Source: Xanthomonas hortorum | GTDB lineage: Bacteria; Pseudomonadota; Gammaproteobacteria; Xanthomonadales; Xanthomonadaceae | Length of the DNA: 64,000 nt | Direction of reading: 5' to 3' | NCBI RefSeq assembly: GCF_024339125.1 | Contig: NZ_CP101417.1 | Span: 3,049,001-3,113,000, forward strand | Shown: piece after piece, positions 53,640 through 62,946 of the stretch | How positions within the stretch are numbered: the stretch's first letter is position 1 | Layout of the letters: every line of letters starts with the position of its first letter | Translations under genes and position numbers: made by a program | The notes under the pieces: model-generated | The model's database searches: none | The model's input: the letters and a program-made list of their open reading frames with translations, nothing else | Told to the model about the DNA's origin: nothing

Positions 53640-54172
53640 ACCACGATCACCATGATTCACGCGACCCACGCGAGACCGATGACGCTGCGTTATGCGCGGG
53701 TTTGCGGGCATTGCCGCAACACCGCCAGCCACCGGCGCAGGTGTGGGAGCGCATTGCGCCCGCATTGACGGCGCACTCCAACGTGGTCGCATTGCCGCCG
53801 CGCCGCCATCGCGCCTGGGTCTGGCCTGCATTGGGTGTGGCACTCGCCGCTGCGCTGGCGTTGGTGGTCATCGTGCCCGGGCTCGATCGGCAGGCACGTA
53901 CGCCCGTCCCCACGCAGCCTGCGCTGGTGGCGCAGGCACAGGCGATGGCCGGGCAGTACCGGCAGGCGATTGCGGCATTTCCAGTCCAGCAGGTGCCTGC
54001 CGATCTACGTCCAGCGCTGGATGAGCTGGATCAAAGCGTACAGGCCATCCACGCCGCGATCGCGCAGAGCCCGCGCTCGGCATTTTTGTTGTCGCAGCTG
54101 CAGCGCACCTATGCGAAGCGGCTGCAATTGACCCGTCTCGCCGCACACGGCGAGGCGTCTTTCCCTAGCTGA
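53636..54172 (+). CDS. Predicted membrane anti-sigma factor
   Basis: A 178-residue single-pass protein. The His/Asp-rich cytoplasmic N-terminus (1-58, MNHDHHDSRDPRETDD...PPAQVWERIAPAL) resembles short anti-sigma domains. One membrane segment (about 60-80) is followed by a small helical periplasmic region (AQAMAGQYRQAIAAF...LLSQLQRTYAKRL). It has no named family I recognise, but position and topology right after a sigma factor, with a 4-bp overlap, support an anti-sigma role. Confidence 0.7.
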   Translation: MNHDHHDSRDPRETDDAALCAGLRALPQHRQPPAQVWERIAPALTAHSNVVALPPRRHRAWVWPALGVALAAALALVVIVPGLDRQARTPVPTQPALVAQAQAMAGQYRQAIAAFPVQQVPADLRPALDELDQSVQAIHAAIAQSPRSAFLLSQLQRTYAKRLQLTRLAAHGEASFPS

Positions 54173-54183
54173 GGAGCATGCCC

Positions 54184-55068
54184 ATGCGTTACGCCCGTCT
54201 TTCCCTGTTGCTGCTGGCTGCGGTGTGCGCCGCGCCGGCAGCGGCGCAGACCGCGCTGAAGCAGACCCATCCGCTGGCGCGCGGTGGGCGCGTGGAGGTG
54301 GAAAACATTGCCGGGCAGATTCGCGTGCGCGGCTGGGATCGCGACGAGGTGGCGCTGACCGGCAGCTTGGGCGAGGGGCAGCGGCTGGATGTCGACGCAA
54401 GCCCGGACTTGCTGCAGCTGGAGGTGATCTACCCGCGCAACGGCCGCAACAGCAAGGGCGCTCAACTGGAGTTGCGGGTCCCGCGTGCGGCGTTGCTGGA
54501 CGTGGAGGCGGTGAGTGCCTCGGTCGATGTCGATCAGGTCGATCTGGCGCGGTTGCAGCTCAAGTCGGTCAGCGGCGATGTAGTCGCCGGTGGGCGCGCC
54601 AAGGAGGCGCAACTGGAAACTGTCAGTGGCTCGCTGCGTAGCTCGGTGGCCAGCGGGCGGCTGACGCTGGGCACGGTGAGCGGGCAGATCGATGCGCCCT
54701 CGGGCGCCAGTGGGGTTATCTCGGTCGAGTCCGTCTCCGGCCAGATCCGGGTTGGCGCGGGGCAGGTGTCGCAGCTGCGCGCCGAGAGTGTGTCCGGGGG
54801 AACGGCGCTGACGGTGACCGGGCTGGCGCCTGGCGGCAGTATCGCGGCGGAGAGTGTCAGCGGTTCGATCACCCTGGGTGTGCCGCGCAATGTCTCGGCA
54901 GCGCTGCAGGTGGAGGTGTTCAGTGGCGACATCCGCTCGGTGGCCGGGCAGGTGGAGCGGCCGGAGTACGGCCCGGGCAAGAGTCTGAAAACCAGGCTGG
55001 GTGCGGGCAATGGCGACGTCAAACTGGAATCGCACTCGGGCTCGGTGCGCATTGATTACAGCAACTGA
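54184..55068 (+). CDS. DUF4097-family exported beta-repeat protein
   Basis: A 294-residue protein with a signal peptide (1-22, AAVCAAPAAAQ) and a repeated beta-strand region (about 30-290) with recurring SVSG motifs (VSGDVV, VSGSLR, VSGQID, VSGQIR, VSGSIT), the DUF4097 pattern. It is probably periplasmic or surface. The ribosome site GAGGAG decides the start: it is too close to ATG 54178 and correctly spaced for ATG 54184. It is third gene after the ECF sigma factor and its partner, so likely under that regulon. Confidence 0.85.
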   Translation: MRYARLSLLLLAAVCAAPAAAQTALKQTHPLARGGRVEVENIAGQIRVRGWDRDEVALTGSLGEGQRLDVDASPDLLQLEVIYPRNGRNSKGAQLELRVPRAALLDVEAVSASVDVDQVDLARLQLKSVSGDVVAGGRAKEAQLETVSGSLRSSVASGRLTLGTVSGQIDAPSGASGVISVESVSGQIRVGAGQVSQLRAESVSGGTALTVTGLAPGGSIAAESVSGSITLGVPRNVSAALQVEVFSGDIRSVAGQVERPEYGPGKSLKTRLGAGNGDVKLESHSGSVRIDYSN

Positions 55069-55095
55069 TACCCATAACCTGACGCCTGAAACAAG

Positions 55096-55117
55096 CGTGC
55101 CACCTTACGGTGGCACG
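55096..55117. terminator. Hairpin between convergent genes
   Basis: CGTGCCACC-TTAC-GGTGGCACG, a perfect 9-bp stem between the DUF4097 gene and the small basic gene. No T-run. Confidence 0.5.
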
Positions 55118-55142
55118 TTGAGCAAACACTTCGGGGCAACGC

Positions 55143-55328
55143 TTAGGCGATCTTGTCGCCATCGTTGCGAGCTGGGCCGAAGTTGGTGGTGAGCACTTCA
55201 ATCCTGCCGCCGGTCTTGCGGAACGCGGCGATGTCGGCAGCGATACGCTCACGACTGAGCGGCTGCGACTTGCCTTCGCTGCGAGCGATGCTGGGCTGGG
55301 ATTTCTGCTTGGTCGCGGGACGTGCCAT
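55143..55328 (-). CDS. Small basic protein of unknown function
   Basis: A 61-residue basic protein (MARPATKQKSQPSIARSEGK...ERIAADIAAFRKTGGRIEVLTTNFG). It has no recognised domain. The AFRKTGGRIEVL segment recalls short nucleic-acid-binding or SutA-like proteins, but this is only a resemblance. ATG 55328 is fixed by AGGAGG 4 bp upstream, a strong signal, so the gene is probably real. Confidence 0.7.
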   Translation of the reverse strand: MARPATKQKSQPSIARSEGKSQPLSRERIAADIAAFRKTGGRIEVLTTNFGPARNDGDKIA

Positions 55329-55560
55329 GTGGCCTCCTGTAGCGGGGAAGTGCAAGGACATCGCGTGCGGCTAGGGTGGCGCGCGCAGAAGCGATGTCGA
55401 GAGGTGCGATCGCGTTCGGTGCGCAATCGCGGCGGCACGGCGAGCGTGCCTTGCGGACAAGACGGCGGGGCGTCCGGCAGCAACCGTGCATTATATGGGA
55501 AGTCGCGCCGGATTGCGTTAACGCGTGCTGTGCACAGCTAACCGATCATCTAGCTGCCGC

Positions 55561-56916
55561 TTACCGCGCGGCAGCCCAGGCCAGGCCCTGGACCACACCG
55601 AAGGACGGATCGCCCTGCACCAGGCGCGATTCCGGGAAGGCGGCCGCGACCGTGTCACGGATATAGCCTGCGCGCGACATGCCGCCGGTGAGGAACAGCG
55701 TGGCCGGCGGCGCGGCCAGGTCGGCACGCACCTGCGCGAGCAGGCCTTCCAGTTCGCCCAGATAGTTGGAAGCGGACGCCACCAGCGCGCTGGCCTGCAC
55801 CTCCACGCCCAGCCCGCGCTCGATGAAGTCCAGCGCCGCCTGGTGCTGGTCGCGCTCGCTGAGCGCGATCTTGCAGGCTTCCACGCCGCGATACAGGCGC
55901 GCGGTGTTGCCGGTGTCCTGCAGCGCCTGCAGACGCTTGTCGAACGGGGCGGGCACGTCCTGGTACTTGTGCAGGCGGAATTCGCGCTGGCGTGTCATGT
56001 CCTGCACCATCGCCGCTTCCACGTAGTGGTGGGTCGGCACGCGGGTGATGCCGCGGCCGAACAGCGGCATGTAGGCGGCCAGGCTCAGCGCAAGATCGAT
56101 ATCGGTACCGCCGCGTGCGATGCCCCAGGCGCGGTGCACCTGCGGCGCGTCGCTGCCGCCGACGCTGGCATGCGCGATGTCGGTGGTACCGCCGCCGATG
56201 TCCACCACCACGGTGTCGTGCCGGGTGTCGTGGCTGACGTGGTAGTGCATCGCGGCCGCTGCGGGTTCTTCGAGGAAATCCACCGTGTCGAAGCCCGCAG
56301 CGATTGCGGCGGTCTGCAGGATCTCCAGTGCCTGCGCATTGCCGGCCTCGCCGATCGAGCTGCGGAACTGCACCGGGCGACCCAGCGTGGCGCTGCGGAT
56401 GTTGATATCGAACTGGCGCGAGGCGGTGAGCCGGATGTGTTCCAGCACATGCGTGGCGATGCCGGTGATGGTCTGGCGCGCACGCGGATGCAGGTTGTAG
56501 CCGAGCATCGACTTGGGGCTCTGCACCAGGCTGCCTTCGCCTTCGAGGAAATACGCATCCAGGGCCTCGTCGCCATAGACCGCGTTCTGCAGCAGGGCGG
56601 CGGAGCTGCGCGGTTCGCGCACCTGCTCTTCCATCCATTGACGGCGCACGATGCGGATCGCGTCGCGGCGCAGGCTGTCGTTGCTGGACGTGCGGCCGGC
56701 TGCGGCGGCGTCGCGGCGGCCCGAGTCGATCAGCCGTTCCACCTCGTATTCCAGCGCCGGAGTGAGGCTGAAATCATCCGGGTCGCGCATGGCCTCGGGG
56801 AAATACACCGTGGTGCGGAACTGCAGGTCCTGCCCGAACCGCACCGGCACCACCTGGCCATCGACGATCGCCGCAGCGGCGGAATTGCTGGTACCGAAGT
56901 CGATGCCGAGTTTCAT
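55561..56916 (-). CDS. Hsp70-family protein, YegD-like (ATPase domain only)
   Basis: A 451-residue actin-fold ATPase. Phosphate 1 is LGIDFGTSNSAAA (3-15), phosphate 2 is VVVDIGGGTTDIA (about 240-252), and the adenosine motif is LFLTGGMSRAG (about 415). It lacks the substrate-binding domain and EEVD tail of DnaK and matches YegD in length, so it is an atypical chaperone-like ATPase of unclear client. No co-chaperone gene is adjacent; a SlyD-like isomerase gene is upstream on the same strand. Confidence 0.9.
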   Translation of the reverse strand: MKLGIDFGTSNSAAAAIVDGQVVPVRFGQDLQFRTTVYFPEAMRDPDDFSLTPALEYEVERLIDSGRRDAAAAGRTSSNDSLRRDAIRIVRRQWMEEQVREPRSSAALLQNAVYGDEALDAYFLEGEGSLVQSPKSMLGYNLHPRARQTITGIATHVLEHIRLTASRQFDINIRSATLGRPVQFRSSIGEAGNAQALEILQTAAIAAGFDTVDFLEEPAAAAMHYHVSHDTRHDTVVVDIGGGTTDIAHASVGGSDAPQVHRAWGIARGGTDIDLALSLAAYMPLFGRGITRVPTHHYVEAAMVQDMTRQREFRLHKYQDVPAPFDKRLQALQDTGNTARLYRGVEACKIALSERDQHQAALDFIERGLGVEVQASALVASASNYLGELEGLLAQVRADLAAPPATLFLTGGMSRAGYIRDTVAAAFPESRLVQGDPSFGVVQGLAWAAAR

Positions 56917-57040
56917 GCAGGCGGGCCTATGAGCGGGCCGCGCACTTTACTACTTCTGCCGTTTGCGTCGTGGGCAAGGGTCCGCGCGCAGGTCGCAGCA
57001 GCCGAAGCGCCGTGCACCCGCAGGCGCACGGCGCGATGAC

Positions 57041-57514
57041 TCATGCCGCAAGGTTGGCGACGTGACCTTCGTTCAGTTCTTCGGTGGTGGCTTCGCGCAC
57101 TTCGATGACTTCGACCGCGAAATGCAGGGACTTTCCAGCCAACGGGTGGTTGCCGTCGACGGTGACATGCTCCGGGCCGACGTCGGTGACCGTCACCAGC
57201 ACCGGACCTTGCTGGGTGCGGGCCTCGAACTGCACGCCCGGCACCACCTCGATATCGGTGGGAAAGGCATCGCGTGGCACCTGCTGGATCAACTGCGCAT
57301 GGCGCGGTCCGTACCCTTGCTCGGGCGCCACATCGGCGGTGAGCGTTTCGCCCAGACGCTTGCCATCCAGCGCCAGCTCTAGGCCCGGCACGATATTGCC
57401 GGCGCCGTGCAGATAGCTCAGCGGCGTGTCTGGCGTGGAGCGGTCCAGCACCTGGCCGGTGTCGTCGGAAAGAGTGTAGTGAATGGTCGCAACGCGACCC
57501 TGGCTGATTTCCAT
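57041..57514 (-). CDS. FKBP-type peptidyl-prolyl isomerase (SlyD-like)
   Basis: A 157-residue cytoplasmic isomerase/chaperone. The FKBP core (TIHYTLSDDTGQVLDRS; LSYLHGAGNIVPGLELALDGK) is interrupted by the insert-in-flap chaperone domain (about 68-130). The His/Cys-rich metal tail of E. coli SlyD is absent (ends EGHVANLAA), so nickel delivery is unlikely. ATG 57514 is fixed by GGAGG 6 bp upstream. Confidence 0.92.
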   Translation of the reverse strand: MEISQGRVATIHYTLSDDTGQVLDRSTPDTPLSYLHGAGNIVPGLELALDGKRLGETLTADVAPEQGYGPRHAQLIQQVPRDAFPTDIEVVPGVQFEARTQQGPVLVTVTDVGPEHVTVDGNHPLAGKSLHFAVEVIEVREATTEELNEGHVANLAA

Positions 57515-57804
57515 TGGAAACCTCCATGACGGTGATCGAGTGGAATGCATCGGCTGATTCACGATGCGAGGAGATGCTGCACGCCCACCGTAGGCAATCG
57601 CCTTCGATCATGCAACCGCAGCCGATCCGGCGGTTAGGGCGAGGATCAGCTTGGTCGTGGTGGTGTCAGGTCGGGCCATGCCTGCAGCCGAAGGTCAAGC
57701 GTCGACTGTCTGGCTGCACTGGAACTACGCGGCGGATGTTTTGCGTCGCACGTCAGCAGGTGTTTCGCATGTTTCAACGTGCACCCCAACGCAGGTGCTG
57801 CGCG

Positions 57805-58887
57805 CTAGTCGGGTTGTGCGCCGCGTTCGATCTCGGAGCGACGTGCATGCCAGGTTTCAGGCGTTTGCGGCTTGATGAACAGTGCGGTGAGCTCGGGGTG
57901 CTGGCGTTTGGCGGCGGCCTCGATGCGCCCGACGCAGGCTTCGATCTGCGGCGTGGTGCGGCTGTCTTCGAACTCGGCGCTCAACGCAGCCACCACTTGA
58001 TTCGGGCCCATCTGCATGGTCAATACGCCGTTGGCGGCGCGCACATCCGGGTCGCTGGCGGCAATGCGCAGCAGCGATTCGGTGACGTGCGCATGTGCGG
58101 GCTCGCCGATCAGCAAGCCCTTGGTTTCGCGCGCCAGCAGGAACGCGGTGACCGCCAGTACGCCGGCGATGCCGATCGAGGCGATGCCATCGAGTTCGGG
58201 CATGTCCAGCAGTTGCGCGCCGGCCAACCCCAGCACGGCCATGAACAAACCGATCAATGCGGCGCTGTCTTCGAGCAGCACGGTGAACGTGCTGGGATCC
58301 TTGCTTTGCCGAAATGCCTGGAAATAGCCCATACGGCCCTTCTTCGCGCGGAACTCGCGCAAGGCCACCACCCAGGAAATGCCTTCGAACACGATCGACA
58401 CGCCGAGCACGATGTAGGCGATCAGATGGCTCTTGGCCGGCTCGGGATTGCGCAGATGCACGATGCCTTCGTACAGCGATACGCCTGCGCCCATTGCAAA
58501 CACCAGTAACGCGACGATGAAGCTCCAGAAATACAGCTCGCGTCCGTAGCCGAACGGATGGGTAGGCGTCGGCGCCTGCGCTGCGCGCCGCAGGCCGTAG
58601 AGCAGCAGCACTTCGTTGATGGTGTCCACCAGCGAATGCACGCCTTCGCTGAGCATCGCCGAGCTGCCGGAAATGCCGGCGGCGATGAACTTGGCGATGG
58701 CGATGGCCAGGTTGCCGGCCAGCGCCACGTAGACGACCAGATGCGAGCCGGTCTTCTTTGCGGGACTGGTCTTAGCCGCGCCGGGTCCGGTGGACCCAGG
58801 CCCGGCAACCCGATGCTCTCCAGATTCGGGCGCGCCGCTGGGCGTATTGGAGACCGATTGATTGGACACGCGCGACCTGCAAGGCAT
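57805..58887 (-). CDS. Cation diffusion facilitator (ZnT9-like CDF transporter)
   Basis: A 360-residue inner-membrane CDF. After a disordered N-terminus (1-45), six membrane segments follow. The metal site is HxxxD in SEGVHSLVDTINE (TM2) and a Glu-Asp pair in LLEDSAALIG (TM5) instead of HxxxD. HPFGYGRELYFWSFIVALLVF is typical of the ZnT9/SLC30A9-like group. The cytoplasmic domain ends with a short basic/acidic tail. The start ATG 58887 or GTG 58869 is uncertain. The metal is not identified. Confidence 0.87.
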   Translation of the reverse strand: MPCRSRVSNQSVSNTPSGAPESGEHRVAGPGSTGPGAAKTSPAKKTGSHLVVYVALAGNLAIAIAKFIAAGISGSSAMLSEGVHSLVDTINEVLLLYGLRRAAQAPTPTHPFGYGRELYFWSFIVALLVFAMGAGVSLYEGIVHLRNPEPAKSHLIAYIVLGVSIVFEGISWVVALREFRAKKGRMGYFQAFRQSKDPSTFTVLLEDSAALIGLFMAVLGLAGAQLLDMPELDGIASIGIAGVLAVTAFLLARETKGLLIGEPAHAHVTESLLRIAASDPDVRAANGVLTMQMGPNQVVAALSAEFEDSRTTPQIEACVGRIEAAAKRQHPELTALFIKPQTPETWHARRSEIERGAQPD

Positions 58888-58984
58888 TCGACAAGCGCCG
58901 CACTATCGCGCCACCGCCGTGCCGGAGACGTGATCGCGCGGCCGGGGCGCTACAATCCACGCCCGTTTTGAGCTTAGGAATCGC

Positions 58985-59320
58985 ATGTCCACCGTTCCCG
59001 CCTGTCCGCAATGCGGCCTGGACAACACCTATGTCGACGGCGCCTTGTCGATCTGCGCAGACTGCGGCTTCGAATGGAGTGCGGGCGACTCCGCCGCAAC
59101 CGCGACGGTGGTACGCGACAGCAACGGCAATGTGCTGCAGGCTGGCGACACGGTGAGCGTGATCAAGGATCTGAAGGTCAAGGGCTCGTCGATTCCGCTC
59201 AAGCAGGGCACGCTGATCCGCAATATCCGCCTGGTCGAGGACGATGCCGAGCACATCGAAGGCAATTCGGAAAAGATCAAGGGCCTGGTGTTGAAGACCT
59301 GTTTTCTGCGCAAGGCGTGA
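58985..59320 (+). CDS. yjdM: Zinc-ribbon protein YjdM (PhnA family)
   Basis: A 111-residue protein with an N-terminal zinc ribbon (CPQCGLDNTYVDG...CADCGFEW, about 7-32) and a C-terminal SH3-like beta domain (DTVSVIKDLKVKGSS, KIKGLVLKTCFLRK). It matches YjdM, formerly called PhnA; the phosphonate role once proposed is not generally supported. A CTACAAT box about 35 bp upstream may be the -10. Confidence 0.92.
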   Translation: MSTVPACPQCGLDNTYVDGALSICADCGFEWSAGDSAATATVVRDSNGNVLQAGDTVSVIKDLKVKGSSIPLKQGTLIRNIRLVEDDAEHIEGNSEKIKGLVLKTCFLRKA

Positions 59321-59355
59321 GGCGGTTGCGGCTGCTGCAATGCCGCACGTAGTGT

Positions 59356-59423
59356 GTAGGAGCGCGCTTGCGCGCGATGAGGCGTTATCGATAACGCTTC
59401 ATCGCGCGCAAGCGCGCTCCTAC
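59356..59423. repeat. 68-bp REP-like palindrome
   Basis: Two 34-bp arms, each beginning or ending in GTAGGAGCGCGC or its complement, are reverse complements with a single mismatch. The motif GTAGGAGCGCGCTTGCGCG is the sort of REP sequence dispersed by RAYT transposases in Pseudomonas and Xanthomonas relatives. It lies between yjdM and a convergent secreted-protein gene and can form a large hairpin. Confidence 0.9.
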
Positions 59424-59435
59424 CAAGCGCCACTT

Positions 59436-60227
59436 TCAATCGCGCGGGTAGACCGCTGCAACCGTGCAGCTCTGGCGCATCCGCGCAGCCAGACCGCCGC
59501 GCGTGGCGCTCAGGTCGCCCTGCTGGCCGGATCCGGCAGCCGCGCCGGCAAGCGCCATCTCGTCGAGCACGTCGACCTTGTCGCCGGGATTGCCGCAGAT
59601 GGCATTCAAACCCATGCCGGACACGAAGCGGATCGGCGGCGCGCCGCTGAGTTCGCGGCAGCTGTCCATCAGTTCCACACGGTAATGGCGGTGCGTGCCG
59701 GGATGACGTGGCGAGACTTCCACCACCAACCCTTGGCCATCTTCCGACCAGGAGCGCAGCATGCTGGGATTGAAGCAATAGCTGGATGAGCCGGCGAAAT
59801 TGCGCCGACGCGACTCGCGCACGCTGATGCCTTCCAGGGTGGGTATGCCGTTATGGTCGCGTTGCCTGGCTGCGCTGGCGTACTCGCGCGCACTGAGCGT
59901 GGCGACCTGGCTGATCGCGCATCGCTGCTGAGCGGTGCTCACGTACGCTTGCGCACCATTGCAGACCCAACCGTGCGCCGCCAACAGGCTCGCGTCCGCT
60001 TGCGCGGCAAGTTGCGGGCAGTCCTGCGCCAGGGTGAGGCGGAACAGTCGTCCGCCGTGTTCGGCCACGGCCAGCGTGCGTGCATCGACTTGATGTAGCT
60101 CGGCCAGCTGGCGTGCATCCAGACACTCGGCGTTTGGTGCGGCCGGGCGCACCGGCTCGGCCGATGCAGTGGATAACGCGCAACTGAAAAACGTGCTGCC
60201 GAGCAGAACCGCAGTGAGTACACGCAT
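59436..60227 (-). CDS. Secreted protein with repeated Cys-containing domains, function unknown
   Basis: A 263-residue exported protein. The signal peptide (1-23) ends LSTASAE. Two related halves each have Cys-containing starts (ECLDARQLAELHQV; YCFNPSMLRSWSED) and a later C-x-L or ICG segment (DCPQLAAQADASLL; DSCRELSGAPPIRFVSG; NAICGNPGDKVDVLDEMAL), similar to DUF6491-like repeats. The family is unproven. I chose ATG 60227 because AAGGA lies 8 bp upstream. Disulfides are likely in the periplasm. Confidence 0.65.
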   Translation of the reverse strand: MRVLTAVLLGSTFFSCALSTASAEPVRPAAPNAECLDARQLAELHQVDARTLAVAEHGGRLFRLTLAQDCPQLAAQADASLLAAHGWVCNGAQAYVSTAQQRCAISQVATLSAREYASAARQRDHNGIPTLEGISVRESRRRNFAGSSSYCFNPSMLRSWSEDGQGLVVEVSPRHPGTHRHYRVELMDSCRELSGAPPIRFVSGMGLNAICGNPGDKVDVLDEMALAGAAAGSGQQGDLSATRGGLAARMRQSCTVAAVYPRD

Positions 60228-60426
60228 CACGCACATCCTTGGCAATGAGGTATGGCTGCATCATCTGCCAAGCAGGCTGCGCTGACAATCGCAACGCGCG
60301 ACGCGTCGCGCGTTCAACAAAACCGGGCGGGCGGCCTGCGCTGGGGCACCGCCAGTGACCATGTGCGCGCGCAACCTCATGCGCACCTTGCACCTTGCTG
60401 CTGCGATAACGCTGCGCAGCTTGCGC

Positions 60427-61476
60427 TCAAGGCGCTTCGGGCGGATCCGAATTCAGCACCTGCAACTTGCCGCCGGTGGTCTCGGGAAGAATGCGCTGAT
60501 CGGTGGCCACCAACACCACACCAGGCGTCAGCAGCGGCAGCAATCCAGCCAGAAATGCCGGTGGAACCCGCAGCCGCGCGATGGTGTCGGCGTCCAGTGC
60601 CTGTCCTGCTGCAGCGCTGCTGCCGGGGATGCCGATGCGCATCCAGTTGGGCATGCGTTGACCGGGCAGGCCGGGCACCTCGCCAGGCAAAAATCCCTGG
60701 CCGACGATAAAGGCCTGCGTGCCCAGCGGCGCGGCGCCCGGTTGCGCGTGCAGCGCGACTTGCGCACGTCCGATTTCCACGCCATTGCGATACACCACCA
60801 GTTGCTGGTCGCTGCTGCTGACCAGCATCGAGATCGGGCCGGTGGGCGCCAGTTCCGGTTGCCATGCAAACGCCTGGCCGTTGGGTAGCGGCAGCAATGC
60901 GCGCTGCGCGCCGGTGGTCGGGTCGATCGGGCTGAGTGCGCGTGGATGCACCACTGCGTCGGCATCCACGCCCGCCTGCGCGACCACCACCACCATGCCC
61001 ATGTTGGAGTTGTCGAACAGCAGTCGCGCGAATTCCGATGGCAGATGCACGCAGCCATGCGATTCCGGATAACCGGGCAAGCCGCCGGCATGCAGGGCCA
61101 CGCCGTCCCAGGTCAGCCGTTGCTGATACGGCATCGGCGCGGCGTTGTAGATGTTGGAGCGGTGGTCCTTGTCCTTCTGCAGGATGGTGAACACGCCGGT
61201 AGGCGTCTCGTGCCCGGGCTTGCCGGAGCTGATGGTGGAAACGCCGATCAGGATACCGTTGCGATACGCATAGGCGCGTTGTTCGGTGAGGCTGACGATC
61301 ACCGCCATCGGCCCCCAGCCCTTGCTGACGCCGCCCCAGATCCATTCGCCCGGTTTGAGCTGTGCGGGCGCGGTTTCGGCAGGGCTGGATTGGCGCGCGC
61401 CCCAGAACGGCACGGCAATGGCGTGCCCGCAGATCAGCAGCGTGCAGAAAAGAACGGAAGTGAGCAGGGGCCGCAT
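60427..61476 (-). CDS. L,D-transpeptidase (YkuD domain), exported
   Basis: A 349-residue periplasmic enzyme. After a signal peptide (1-22, LICGHAIAV), the YkuD domain (about 45-180) carries the catalytic ESHGCVHLP motif with the nucleophile Cys (about 150) and the upstream His in ALHAGG. It forms 3-3 peptidoglycan cross-links or attaches proteins to the wall. A C-terminal extension of about 170 residues is unfamiliar. The start ATG 61476 or ATG 61482 is uncertain. Confidence 0.88.
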   Translation of the reverse strand: MRPLLTSVLFCTLLICGHAIAVPFWGARQSSPAETAPAQLKPGEWIWGGVSKGWGPMAVIVSLTEQRAYAYRNGILIGVSTISSGKPGHETPTGVFTILQKDKDHRSNIYNAAPMPYQQRLTWDGVALHAGGLPGYPESHGCVHLPSEFARLLFDNSNMGMVVVVAQAGVDADAVVHPRALSPIDPTTGAQRALLPLPNGQAFAWQPELAPTGPISMLVSSSDQQLVVYRNGVEIGRAQVALHAQPGAAPLGTQAFIVGQGFLPGEVPGLPGQRMPNWMRIGIPGSSAAAGQALDADTIARLRVPPAFLAGLLPLLTPGVVLVATDQRILPETTGGKLQVLNSDPPEAP

Positions 61477-61852
61477 CGGCATTCCAGAAAGCAGTGTCGG
61501 CACGATCCTAGCGGGGCAGGGTGTGCGCGTCATGTGGTTGGTGTTGGTGTTGGTGCGCGATGCGAAGGTGGCGGCGTTGCGATGGGCGCGATGTGTCCGC
61601 GGTTGGGTATCCAACGAGCCTGTGGCGCAACCAACGCATAAGCGTTTGGCCTTGCGCGCTGGGTCAACGATTGACTTGCAGACGCAAGACGCTCGCCCAA
61701 TCGCGATGGCAATCGCGCAGAGGTCCGCGCTGCGCTCACCTGAGGAGTCGGCGGGCGATGTGCTCAGAGCCGCAGTGCGCGCATGTACAGGCAGATCTGA
61801 AGCATCGACTGCGCTCGCTTGATGCTGAGCGCAGCCGGTGTGCCAGCCGGGC
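61477..61852. other. Non-coding gap before the transpeptidase gene
   Basis: This 376-bp gap separates the broken Old Yellow Enzyme gene from the transpeptidase gene, both on the minus strand. It contains a TTGGTG triplicate near 61536-61554 and a hairpin at 61809-61834. No gene is supported. Confidence 0.5.
61809..61834 (-). terminator. Hairpin after the Old Yellow Enzyme gene
   Basis: CTGCGCTC-N10-GAGCGCAG, an 8-bp stem 19 bp after the end of the oxidoreductase gene. No T-run; weak terminator at best. Confidence 0.35.
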
Positions 61853-62946
61853 TTAGTTCGGCAATGCGGGGTAGTCGATATAGCCTTCGGCACCGCCGCC
61901 GTACATGGTGGCCTGGTTGAAGTCGGCCAGCGGGGCGTTTTCGCGCAGGCGACGCACCAGATCCGGGTTGGCGATGTAGGGGCGGCCGTAGGCGATCGCA
62001 TCGGCATAGCCGCTGTCGATAGCCTTCTCGGACAGCGCCTTGTCGTAGCTGTTGTTGGCGATCCAGGCACCGTCGAACTTCCCGCGCAGCGCGGCGTAGT
62101 CGAAGGCCACGTTGTCGCGCGGACCGCCGGTTGCACCTTCGATCACGTGCACGAAGGCCAGCCCGCCGATCAGGTTGAGACGCTCGACCGCACGCTCGAA
62201 CAAGGGCTGCGGATCGGAGTCGTGCATGCCGTACACCGGTGTGACCGGCGACAGGCGCACACCGGTGCGCTCGGCGCCAATCTCGTCGGCAATGGCCTGC
62301 ACCACTTCGGCCAGCAGACGGGTGCGGTTTTCGATATCGCCGCCGTACGCGTCGGTGCGCTGGTTGGAACCGTCACGCAGGAACTGGTCGAGCAGGTAGC
62401 CGTTGGCTGCATGCACTTCCACGCCGTCAAAGCCCGCATCGATGGCGTTGCGCGCGGCGATGCGGTAGTCCTCGATCAGGGCGGGGATTTCGTCCAGCCC
62501 AGTGCGCGCGGCTCGGACACATCTTCAAAGCCGTTCTTGGTGAAGGTCTTGCCTTCGGCACGGATGGCGCTGGGCGCAACCGGCGATTCGCCCGGCGGCA
62601 GCACGCTGGTATGCGACACGCGGCCCACGTGCCACAGCTGCAGCACGATCTTGCCGCCGCGGCGATGTACTTCCTCGGTGACCGCCCGCCAGCCTTCGAC
62701 TTGTTCCTTGCTGTGGATGCCGGGTGTGTCGAGATAGCCCTGACCGAGCGGGCTGATCTGGGTGCCTTCGGCCACGATCAATCCGGCGCTGGCACGCTGG
62801 CCGTAATACTCGGCGGCGAGCGGCGAGGGCACCTGACCGGCGACGGCGCGGTTGCGCGTCAGCGGCGCCATGATCACGCGGTTGGCAAGATCCAGCGCGC
62901 CCAGGCGTACCGGGGAGAACAACGGAGATTCAGTGGATTTGGACAT
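61853..62946 (-). pseudogene. Old Yellow Enzyme-type alkene reductase, frameshifted
   Basis: An NADH:flavin oxidoreductase/OYE gene split by a one-base deletion. The upstream part (62946 to about 62500) has LFSPVRLGALDLANRVIMAPLTRNRA and VLQLWHVGRVSH and ends in a stop at 62476 in its frame. The downstream part resumes in another frame (...LDEIPALIEDYR, then VEVHAANGYLLDQFLRD, VRLSP, AYGRPYIANPDLVRRL, to a stop at 61853). The break is near 62498, where a codon for the usual ALEL reads GG for GAG. Members reduce activated alkenes using FMN. The rest is intact and well conserved, so this is either a very recent inactivation or a sequencing error. The start is ATG 62946. Confidence 0.85.
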
